A model generated the notes under the pieces. The model saw only the letters and a list, made by a program, of their open reading frames with translations, ran no database searches and was not told the origin of the DNA. A stretch of DNA of 64,000 bases. Source: 40CM-2-70-7 sp035631315. Its GTDB lineage: Bacteria > Gemmatimonadota > Gemmatimonadetes > Gemmatimonadales > GWC2-71-9. Below, piece after piece: positions 57,265 through 64,000 of this stretch. The first letter of the stretch is position 1; every line of letters starts with the position of its first letter. The stretch lies in contig DASQIZ010000020.1 in NCBI GenBank assembly GCA_035631315.1, positions 1 to 64,000 on the forward strand, in the 5' to 3' direction. The translations under genes and the position numbers were made by a program.

Positions 57265-58608
57265 GTGACTGAACCTTCCCTTTTTCAAGGAAGCGCCGAG
57301 CCGCTTGCGGCGCGGCTTCGCCCCAAGACCCTCGGCGACTTCCTGGGCCAGGAGCATCTCCTTGGCCCCGGCCGCGCCCTCGGTGATCTCATCCGCCGGG
57401 GGTCTGTGGGCAGCTGCATCTTCTGGGGGCCGCCGGGCTCCGGGAAAACCACCCTCGCCAAGATCATTGCCAACTACACGGACCGGCACTTCGAGCCGTT
57501 CTCCGCGGTCACCGAAGGCGTGGCGCGCGTCCGCGAGATCATCAAGGAAGCAGAAGAGCGCCTGAAGTATCAGGGGCGGGGGACAATTCTCTTTTGCGAC
57601 GAGATCCATCGCTTCAACCGTGCGCAGCAGGACGCGTTTCTGCCGTGGGTCGAGAACGGCGTCATCACGCTCATCGGCGCGACCACCGAGAACCCGAGCT
57701 TCGAGTTGACGGGCGCGCTGCTGTCCCGGTGCCGGGTGTTCGTCCTCGAACCCCTTTCGTGGGAGCACATTCGAACGGTCGTCCAACGAGGGGCCCAGGA
57801 GGCGGGATTCGGAAGCAGGGATTCGGGATTGGTGCTGTCGGATGCCGCCATCGAGGCGCTGGTCGACTACGCTCAGGGCGATGCCCGTCGCGCCTTGAAC
57901 GCCGTCGAGGCGATCGCGCTGGACTCGCGGGGCGCGGCTACCCATCCCGAATCCCGAATCCCCAATCCGCTTTCCCGAGAGACCGTCGCGTCCCTGCTCG
58001 AGTCCCCCGTCCCGAAGTACGACAAGTCCGGTGAAGAGCACTACAACCTCATCTCGGCACTGCACAAAGCGGTACGGGGGAGCGATCCTGACGCGGCGCT
58101 CTATTGGCTGGCGCGGATGCTGGTGGGTGGCGAGGACCCGCTCTATCTCGCGCGCCGGATCGTCCGCATGTCGATCGAAGATGTGGGGCTCGCGGATCCC
58201 CGCGCCGTCACCATCGCGAACGCCGCCAAGGAGGTCTACCACTTCCTCGGCTCACCGGAAGGGGAGCTGGCGCTCGCCCAGGCGGTGGTCTATCTCGCCA
58301 CAGCACCGAAGTCGAACCGGGTGTACGCCGCGTTCGGTGAGGCACAGGACGCGGCGCGCCAGTATCCGACGGAAACGGTCCCGCTTCATCTCCGCAGCGC
58401 CCCGACCCCCCTGATGAAGGGACTCGGGTACGGCGAAGGTTATCGGTACGCACACGACCACCCCGACGCCTACATCCCGCAGGAGTATCTGCCGGAGCCG
58501 CTCCGGGGCGCGCATTGGTATGCGCCGTCCGAACACGGGTATGAGAAGACGGTCCGCGAGCGGATGGAGTGGTGGGAGCGGATCAAGCGGGAAGCGCAGG
58601 GGAAGTGA
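57265..58608 (+). CDS. rarA: Replication-associated recombination ATPase RarA/MgsA
   Basis: 447-residue AAA+ ATPase acting at stalled replication forks. Walker A GPPGSGKTT is at 55-63; Walker B ILFCDEIHRFNRAQQDAFLP and the sensor GATTENPSFE follow. The C-terminal tetramerisation region has YDKSGEEHYNLISALHKAVRGS and MSIEDVGLADPRA. Two loops are encoded by an inverted GGGATTN pair (GFGSRDSG and PESRIPNPLSRE). The GTG 57265 start directly follows a repeat array. The stop overlaps the phosphatase GTG. Confidence 0.93.
   Translation: MTEPSLFQGSAEPLAARLRPKTLGDFLGQEHLLGPGRALGDLIRRGSVGSCIFWGPPGSGKTTLAKIIANYTDRHFEPFSAVTEGVARVREIIKEAEERLKYQGRGTILFCDEIHRFNRAQQDAFLPWVENGVITLIGATTENPSFELTGALLSRCRVFVLEPLSWEHIRTVVQRGAQEAGFGSRDSGLVLSDAAIEALVDYAQGDARRALNAVEAIALDSRGAATHPESRIPNPLSRETVASLLESPVPKYDKSGEEHYNLISALHKAVRGSDPDAALYWLARMLVGGEDPLYLARRIVRMSIEDVGLADPRAVTIANAAKEVYHFLGSPEGELALAQAVVYLATAPKSNRVYAAFGEAQDAARQYPTETVPLHLRSAPTPLMKGLGYGEGYRYAHDHPDAYIPQEYLPEPLRGAHWYAPSEHGYEKTVRERMEWWERIKREAQGK
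57802..57832 (+). repeat. GGGATTN array, left arm (rarA)
   Basis: GCGGGATTCGGAAGCAGGGA followed by TTCGGGATTGG, in frame inside rarA. Confidence 0.75.
57941..57970 (-). repeat. GGGATTN array, right arm (rarA)
   Basis: CCCATCCCGAATCCCGAATC followed by CCCAATCCGC on the plus strand, the inverse of 57802-57832, with about 110 bases of rarA sequence between. Confidence 0.85.
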
Positions 58609-59201
58609 TTTCCACCAGCAGTGGGCCCGTCGATCGGATCAAGGATGCTCTGCGCGGTGCCCAACGGTTGTTGGAGCAGTTACTTCATCCTTGGCGACGC
58701 AGACGTGCTCTCACCCAGCTGGGCTCGGCCCCGCAGCCGGTCACCGTCCTGATGGTCTGTCACGGAAACATTTGCCGGAGCCCGTACGCGGCGGTGAAGG
58801 CTCGTGCCCTCATCCCCGCAGGAGCACCGGTGCGCGTGGAGTCCGCGGGTTTCATCGGTCCTCACCGCGGAGCGCCAGGCGACGCGGTGGCAGTCGCTGC
58901 GGCCAGAGGCGTGGACCTTCGACGCCACCGCTCCCGACTCCTCACGTCGGCGTCGGTAGGTGGCGCCGATCTCGTGGTTGTGATGGAGCCGCGCCAGCGG
59001 GCCGAGCTCCATCGACAATACGGTCCGACGAAGCGTCCGGTTCTGTTGCTCGGGGATCTCGACACGAATCAGCCGGCCACGCGGGCGATTCGTGATCCGG
59101 TGGAACAGCCTCGCCAGGTATTTGCTGAAGTCTACGAGCGGATAGACCGATGCTTGCAGGAGCTGATCCGGGTCACATGGGTTGAGCGGGGGACGAGCTA
59201 G
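58605..59201 (+). CDS. Low-molecular-weight protein-tyrosine phosphatase
   Basis: 198-residue LMW-PTP. The P-loop CHGNICRSP has catalytic Cys52 and Arg58; the general-acid Asp is in RDPVEQP (about Asp164). It has an N-terminal extension of about 45 residues with basic character (HPWRRRR) not typical of the family. Such phosphatases often reverse tyrosine kinases that control exopolysaccharide export; no kinase is in the window. GTG 58605 overlaps rarA. The 3' end overlaps the convergent VanZ gene by 29 bases. Confidence 0.88.
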   Translation: MISTSSGPVDRIKDALRGAQRLLEQLLHPWRRRRALTQLGSAPQPVTVLMVCHGNICRSPYAAVKARALIPAGAPVRVESAGFIGPHRGAPGDAVAVAAARGVDLRRHRSRLLTSASVGGADLVVVMEPRQRAELHRQYGPTKRPVLLLGDLDTNQPATRAIRDPVEQPRQVFAEVYERIDRCLQELIRVTWVERGTS

Positions 59202-60414
59202 GAAGGACGCCGCGCGACAGGAGGATCCGGGCGGCGAAGCCTACTCCAAGGCCCGCCAGCGCGCCTGCCCATTCGAGTGTCGGTGTGCGCAGCAGTCCGA
59301 CGAAAGGGGGGACGCCGCCGAGGCCGATCGCGATTATGAGGATGGTAAGGGCCGCGCCGGTTTTCGTCCCGATGCTGTACCCGGCCGGGAGAAGCATCCC
59401 TCCCACCCACAGGGCGCCCAGCAGCGTGCGCAACCAGCCGGGGAGGCTCTCCGGGTATATGAGCACGGACCAGCCGGCCCCCGCGGTATACCCCAGGTCG
59501 CAGGATCGGCCACCGTTGATGAGTAGACATGTCCGTCCGCCTTGCCGCCAATACGCGATGTGGAGCGTGTCCCCAGGGGCCAGACCCGTCAACACCCCTC
59601 TCTCGGTCAGGTAGGGACGATCGAGTCCCCAGGCGAAGCCGCGGGTCCGCGACCGCACGACGAGATCGTGGCCGCGGGCTCCGAGGATGAGGATTTCTCG
59701 CCGTTCGTCGTCAAAGATGCTGAACACGGGCGCGATTCGGGTCGTCACGGGACCGGCGGTCAGGACGACGTGGATCGGCGTTTGGCCATCCCGCAGGAGC
59801 CCGTGGATCGCAGACTGGTCGCGCAGAAGCTCGGAGGGCAAGGGAAGATTGCCGAGGGTGGCGCGGAGCACGTGCCCTCGATACCACTGAAGCCCGCCGT
59901 CCAGATCCGCTGTCCATTGACCGTAGTAGGCGGTCGGCGGGTAGTCGGGCCGCAGGGCCGCGCCGGTGAGCGCGACGACTACGATGGCGACGATCGCCCA
60001 GACCGCGCTCACAACGGCGCGCGGTCGTCGGACCGCAACTGATAGAGCGACCGATGTCAGCCAATAACCGAGCATGGTGCCGAGCGTGTTGGAGATGACA
60101 TCTCCGATAGTCGTGTCCCGCCCCGGGATCATGGCCTGGGTCAGTTCGATCGCGGTCGATAGGACGCCCCCAGTCAGGGCCGCCGTTCCGGGGCGGACCG
60201 CGTTCAACCGGAGACTGATCCCGAGTGGGACGAAGAGCATCACGTTGAGGATGAAGTCGGCCACGCCCCGTTCGCCGCATGCCACGCACCACCAGGGGGG
60301 GACCTCATCCGAGATGGCAGAAGGAGTGAGTGTGGCATAGAGAATGGCGCCGAGCGAAAGTCCCAGCAGGAACCGAAGGGCGCGGGCGACGGGTGGGCGT
60401 GAGTGCGTGGGCAC
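59173..60414 (-). CDS. VanZ-family membrane protein with LamG-like domain
   Basis: 413 residues. The N-terminal VanZ-like membrane region (about 12-165) shows LLGLSLGAILYATLTPS, ADFILNVMLFVPLGISLRL and IELTQAMIPGRDTTIGDVISN. A soluble beta-rich segment (about 175-315, with GLQWYRGHVLRAT and TLHIAYWRQGGRTCLLING) resembles a concanavalin/LamG fold. Three or more TM helices follow. VanZ proteins are linked to cell-surface polymer functions; the exact role is unknown. GTG 60414 is preceded by AGGAG at five bases. The open frame beyond it is antisense to the receptor gene. Confidence 0.8.
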   Translation of the reverse strand: MPTHSRPPVARALRFLLGLSLGAILYATLTPSAISDEVPPWWCVACGERGVADFILNVMLFVPLGISLRLNAVRPGTAALTGGVLSTAIELTQAMIPGRDTTIGDVISNTLGTMLGYWLTSVALSVAVRRPRAVVSAVWAIVAIVVVALTGAALRPDYPPTAYYGQWTADLDGGLQWYRGHVLRATLGNLPLPSELLRDQSAIHGLLRDGQTPIHVVLTAGPVTTRIAPVFSIFDDERREILILGARGHDLVVRSRTRGFAWGLDRPYLTERGVLTGLAPGDTLHIAYWRQGGRTCLLINGGRSCDLGYTAGAGWSVLIYPESLPGWLRTLLGALWVGGMLLPAGYSIGTKTGAALTILIIAIGLGGVPPFVGLLRTPTLEWAGALAGLGVGFAARILLSRGVLPSSSPAQPM

Positions 60415-60498
60415 CGATACTCCTATCGGCAAGTGGGCAAAATGGCGGCGACCCCTTAAGTTACGGCGGCTTTCGACCCGACTACCCACCGAGCGGGG

Positions 60499-63459
60499 AT
60501 GATGAAACGAGCGACTGTCGCAGCCGTGGTTGTCATGTCCCTTGCTTGGACTCGGGGGGCAGTGGGACAAAGTATCACTGCCGGAGAGCTCACCGGCACC
60601 GTCGCCGACTCTCTGGGGCAGCCGCTCTCGGGCGCCGACGTGATCGTGTTCGACCGGGCGTCGGGAGTCGAGCGAGTTGTCACCGTCGCCCGCCATGGTG
60701 AATATCGCTTTCCGCTGCTTCCGCCGGGCCAGTATGAGGTTTTCGCCGAGGCGCTTGGGTACCGCCCCCACCTGGTGCGCGGGGTTCCGGTCCGCCCGGG
60801 TGTAGTCCTGCAAGTCCCCATGGTGTTGGTGAGTGCGCCGCCGCCGGTGAAGGTGGTGGACACGAGCTTCTTCCTCTCTGGCGTGTACTTGAGCGCGTCC
60901 TCGGCCAGTGGCCATTGGATCGGCCTCCCGCTGCTCGACGCCCTGCCGGAGAACAACCGGGGCATCAGTGCCGCCGCCGATCTCCTGTCCAGTCGTTCGG
61001 CCACCCTGGAAGGAGAGGGCCTGCCGTCTCAATTCTCGGGCTTGGTGCTTGATGGGCTGCCGGTCGCGCCGGTAGGGCACCCGGGATTCCCGTTGGATCC
61101 GGGTGGCGCATTCCCACGGTCCGCGTTTGGGAGCGTGCATCAAGTGGACGGAGGGCCTGACGTGGAGTGGTCGGGATTCAGCGGCGGCGCGTTGTCCGCC
61201 TTCAGCCGGGAAGGGACGCCGACGCCTGCGGTGCGCGCTTTCGTCGACTGGACCGGCAGCGCTCTTTCGTCTTCCAAGTTCTTCGCGACCGACGCCGCCG
61301 CGAACAATACCATGCGAGGCGGGGTGGTCATCACCGGCCCGATCATTCCGGACACCGCCCACTTTGTGCTCGGGATCGAAGCACAGCGGGTTCAGGCTCC
61401 CCTGCCGGCGGTGTGGGCGAATGATTCCCTTGTGACCACCGCTCGGGACTCATTCAGCACGGACCTGTCTGCATATGCCCGTCCCCGGGTCGCTACCACC
61501 CAGCGTGTTTCGGCTTTTGGGCGACTGGATTGGCAACTTTCCGACGACAATTCGCTGGACGTCAGCGGGTACTACGGAAACAGCAAGATCACCGATGGAG
61601 ACTTGGGGGCCGCACTCTCGAGCATCGGGTCCACAACGACCCAGTCGGAGTTTGTCGCCGACGCGGTCCTGGCGTCCTCGCTCAACCGACGACTCGCCTC
61701 TGAGCTGCGAGCCGGCATCCAGGTGAATTCGCGGTCCGATACCGCTATGGGACCGATCGGAACGTGGGTCGCGGGGCCGGGAGCGGGGTTCGGTGTGGAC
61801 GGAGGTCTCCTCGGCAACTTCCAGCGCACGGCGTTGCTGGTACGAGAGTCCATGGAATGGACTGCGGGGGCGCACCGTATCAAGTTCGGTGGCGAGGTGA
61901 CGGCGCCTTCGTATCAGATCACTTCATCCTACGACCAGGGCGGCACCTTCTTCTTCGGGGGCCCGGCGCAATTCGCGGCCCGCCAGGGGGAATTCGTTCA
62001 GGCGGTCGGCGCAGCCCAGACAGCCCAGTTTTCGGCTCCGCAATTTGGAGGCTTCTTTCAGGACAGCTGGGAGGCCGCGCCGGGGTTCGATATTCTGGTT
62101 GGGATGCGGTATGACATCGAGAAGCTCCCCGTCGCGGATGTCGTGGAGAACAACGCTTGGTTCAAGGCGACCGGTCTGCGGAATGATGCGGTGCCGAGTC
62201 GTCTGAACAAGTTTTCACCGCGCTTTGGAGCGACATGGGATGTGGGGCAGCGGCATCGCTGGCTGGTCAGTCTGGAAGGTGGCAGTTTCTCGAACACCGT
62301 GGATCCGTCGTTGCTCGCCGCGCTCCTGACGGAGGACGGGGCGGTCACCGTGAGGCGGGGACTCGGCGCTCTTGGCACTTGGCCCGCGGCCCCCGATTCC
62401 GTCCACGCCCCCGTAGTTGGATCCCGCCTCACTCTTCTAGGGCCGCAGTTCGCGCCACCGCGGACGCGGCGGTTCGGCGCGGGTATCGTCGGCGCGATTG
62501 GGAACGGGGTTGAGTTGCACCTCGACGGCACGTATCGGCATTCAGATTTTCTCCAGCGGCGGGCGGACCTGAACCTCGCCGCGGGCCCTTCGGGAAGCGA
62601 TCAGTACGGGCGGCCGATCTATGGGACGCTGGTACAGGAGGGTGGCCTACTCGCCGCTCAGCCGGGATCGAATCGGCGGTTCTCGGGCTTCGATCTCGTC
62701 TCGGCGCTCAATCCCGATGGGTTCTCAGACTACTACGGCTTGAGCGTGGGGCTGGAACGCTCGGTCAGTGCCAGTCTCAAGCTCATCGTCAGCTACACCT
62801 ATTCCCAGACGACGGACAACTGGTTGTCCGGGGTGAATTCGCCTGGAGATCCAACGGGTCAGTTGTCTCCCTTTCCCGTCGGGCTCAACGGACGGGATTG
62901 GGCCAACGGCACGTCCGACTTCGATGTGCCGCACCGCATCACGCTGGCGGCGGACCTGACGCTCCGGCGTCTCCATGGGGCCCATCTGGCAGCCGTCTAT
63001 CGGTATCGCTCCGGCTACCCGTTCACTCCCGGATTTCGCCCGGGGGTAGACGCCAACGGCGACGGAGCGGCGAATGACCCGGCGTTCGTGGATGACACCG
63101 TGCGTGGCATGGCAACGTTGCTGGGGCAATGGCCCTGCCTTCGGACGCAGGTAGGGCAGTTTGCCACGCGAAACTCCTGCCGCGCTTCCGGCGTCCACTC
63201 CCTGGATGTGCGCCTCGAAGTACCGGCGATAATGGTGTCCGGGTACCCGCTGGCGGTGACCGTAGAGGCGGTGAACCTCCTCGAGTCCGACGTCGGCGTG
63301 ATCGACCAGGCGGTGTACCTTGTGGATCCCGCCCGCGCGTTGACCACGACCGGCACGGTGACCCACGTTCCCCTGGTCGCCAACCCCAATTTCGGCAACC
63401 TGCTGATGCGGACCTCATCTGGTCGTTTTCTGCGGCTCGGCCTCCGGGTGAACTGGTGA
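60499..63459 (+). CDS. TonB-dependent-receptor-like outer-membrane protein
   Basis: 986 residues. A signal peptide (about 1-23) is followed by a carboxypeptidase-regulatory-like beta-sandwich (about 28-112, GTVADSLGQPLSGADVIVFD), a plug-like region (about 150-260, LDGLPVAPVGHPGFPLDPGG) and a long beta-barrel with alternating aromatic strands. It ends in LRLGLRVNW, an outer-membrane-type C terminus. No obvious TonB box was found. It resembles the OAR/SusC-type proteins that carry a regulatory-like domain. ATG 60499 or the adjacent ATG. The stop overlaps the next lipoprotein GTG. Confidence 0.82.
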   Translation: MMKRATVAAVVVMSLAWTRGAVGQSITAGELTGTVADSLGQPLSGADVIVFDRASGVERVVTVARHGEYRFPLLPPGQYEVFAEALGYRPHLVRGVPVRPGVVLQVPMVLVSAPPPVKVVDTSFFLSGVYLSASSASGHWIGLPLLDALPENNRGISAAADLLSSRSATLEGEGLPSQFSGLVLDGLPVAPVGHPGFPLDPGGAFPRSAFGSVHQVDGGPDVEWSGFSGGALSAFSREGTPTPAVRAFVDWTGSALSSSKFFATDAAANNTMRGGVVITGPIIPDTAHFVLGIEAQRVQAPLPAVWANDSLVTTARDSFSTDLSAYARPRVATTQRVSAFGRLDWQLSDDNSLDVSGYYGNSKITDGDLGAALSSIGSTTTQSEFVADAVLASSLNRRLASELRAGIQVNSRSDTAMGPIGTWVAGPGAGFGVDGGLLGNFQRTALLVRESMEWTAGAHRIKFGGEVTAPSYQITSSYDQGGTFFFGGPAQFAARQGEFVQAVGAAQTAQFSAPQFGGFFQDSWEAAPGFDILVGMRYDIEKLPVADVVENNAWFKATGLRNDAVPSRLNKFSPRFGATWDVGQRHRWLVSLEGGSFSNTVDPSLLAALLTEDGAVTVRRGLGALGTWPAAPDSVHAPVVGSRLTLLGPQFAPPRTRRFGAGIVGAIGNGVELHLDGTYRHSDFLQRRADLNLAAGPSGSDQYGRPIYGTLVQEGGLLAAQPGSNRRFSGFDLVSALNPDGFSDYYGLSVGLERSVSASLKLIVSYTYSQTTDNWLSGVNSPGDPTGQLSPFPVGLNGRDWANGTSDFDVPHRITLAADLTLRRLHGAHLAAVYRYRSGYPFTPGFRPGVDANGDGAANDPAFVDDTVRGMATLLGQWPCLRTQVGQFATRNSCRASGVHSLDVRLEVPAIMVSGYPLAVTVEAVNLLESDVGVIDQAVYLVDPARALTTTGTVTHVPLVANPNFGNLLMRTSSGRFLRLGLRVNW

Positions 63460-64000
63460 GCCCTCGCTTGCCGCACCTGCTGCGGATCGGCCTTGCGGCT
63501 GCGGTAGCCGCGTGCAGCAACGCCGGCGCTGACCGGGTGTTGATGATACCTGGAGCCGGGCAGGTCCGCGGGTTGATCTACCTGGATCGCAACGGGGACA
63601 CGACGTTCGGCGGCTTCCCCGACGTGACCTTCCCCGCGGCGCGCGTCGCGCTGGTCGGAGTCGGCACCGTCGATACGGTCGCGCGCGCGACATCGGATTC
63701 GGGCACGCTGTTCGCCGGCACCCCCGTGAATTTCTCCCTGCTTGGTATCCCAGTGGGGAGCTACCGGGTGGCCGTGGATACCTTGACGATTCCTCACGAT
63801 TCCATGCGGATCACCCGGATCGACTCGAGCGTGGTGATTACGCCAGGGGAAACATCGTTTGTGCGCATCGCCGTCTCCTTCCCAGCCGCCAGTCCGGCAG
63901 GAGCCCGATCATTGCCCCTGCGGACAAAGGTCTTCGTGGTCGGTGTTGCGCTCGCCAATGCGAACGCGTTCGGTGACAGCACGAACAGCATCGCGGATTC
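63456..64000 (+). CDS. Lipoprotein with SdrD-B-like domain (3' end outside window)
   Basis: The frame is open from GTG 63456 to the window end (181 complete codons), so the product is truncated here. The leader ends AAAVAAC with Cys20 as the lipidation site. Next comes GLIYLDRNGDTTFGG, a repeat-like motif of Cna-B/SdrD-type beta domains, continuing through PAARVALVGVG and IPVGSYRVAVDTL. GTGA overlap with the outer-membrane receptor suggests a functional pair, an outer-membrane protein with a surface or periplasmic lipoprotein. The function is unknown. Confidence 0.75.
   Translation, partial: MSPRLPHLLRIGLAAAVAACSNAGADRVLMIPGAGQVRGLIYLDRNGDTTFGGFPDVTFPAARVALVGVGTVDTVARATSDSGTLFAGTPVNFSLLGIPVGSYRVAVDTLTIPHDSMRITRIDSSVVITPGETSFVRIAVSFPAASPAGARSLPLRTKVFVVGVALANANAFGDSTNSIAD

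Noticed and set aside
60415..61362. N-terminal extension of the VanZ frame
   Set aside because: Antisense to the outer-membrane receptor gene; GTG 60414 has a good ribosome-binding site.
1..64000. tRNA, rRNA or insertion-sequence genes
   Set aside because: Intergenic gaps were read on both strands; none shows cloverleaf, rRNA or transposase features.

Overview
The window is a gene-dense, GC-rich bacterial chromosome segment with almost no intergenic space. The organism is diderm: it has a complete Tol-Pal set, LptD, lipoproteins with lipoboxes, a PpiD-like periplasmic foldase and a TonB-dependent-receptor-like protein. Lineage is inferred only from gene content and style (geranylgeranylglyceryl-phosphate-synthase family protein, frequent GTG starts, accB-pilT-accC order, Pro/Ala-rich TPR proteins). 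These fit Gemmatimonadota best, with moderate confidence. No rRNA, tRNA, CRISPR array, transposase or prophage was seen, and no gene-free stretch exceeds about 185 bases.

Layout. 1-8.4 kb: end of secA, radC, rel (ppGpp), uvrB and the tsaE-tsaB-rimI group (t6A and ribosomal-protein acetylation). 8.5-11.4 kb: ssb with a near-consensus promoter, a LysM protein and a sugar-nucleotide epimerase. 11.4-19.7 kb: envelope operon tolQ-tolR-tolA/tonB-tolB-pal-cpoB-tatC-lptD. 19.8-21.2 kb: fibronectin-type lipoprotein and a hairpin/octamer-repeat spacer. 21.2-25.6 kb: hutH-hutU-hutI (histidine to formiminoglutamate). 25.6-29.7 kb: TPR protein, trans-prenyltransferase, DUF4321-like protein and two TatA-type proteins. 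29.7-31.5 kb: ppiD on the minus strand. 31.7-41.2 kb: TPR protein, aroQ, M24 peptidase, accB-pilT-accC, comB, ftsK. 41.2-43.4 kb: yraN, recA, recX.

43.5-49.8 kb is the least ordinary block. A plus-strand operon encodes an acyl carrier protein, an acyl-CoA-dehydrogenase-like flavoprotein lacking the usual catalytic Glu, and a large MBOAT::SGNH fusion. It faces a minus-strand pair, an ATP-grasp ligase and an FAD oxidoreductase. The carrier + MBOAT + SGNH combination resembles the logic of DltC-DltB-DltD (teichoic acid D-alanylation) and AlgI/AlgX-type acylation, so a carrier-dependent extracytoplasmic acylation pathway is proposed as a hypothesis.

49.9-60.4 kb: alaS, a small unknown protein, pcrB/GGGPS, gmhA, an SDR, cca, a ZIP transporter, a four-helix-bundle (S23/IVP-like) gene, rarA, a low-molecular-weight phosphotyrosine phosphatase and a VanZ-family protein. 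60.5-64 kb: outer-membrane receptor-like protein and a truncated lipoprotein.

The most unusual pattern is short G-rich heptamer or octamer arrays placed as inverted pairs. GGGATTN arrays form four left/right pairs: inside ftsK, cca and rarA, and flanking the four-helix-bundle gene. AGACGGTN and AGACGCAC octamer arrays form inverted structures in the tolB signal-peptide region and before hutH. Genes are tightly coupled, mostly by 4-base NTGA overlaps, two of which imply CTG start codons (hutI and the SDR).
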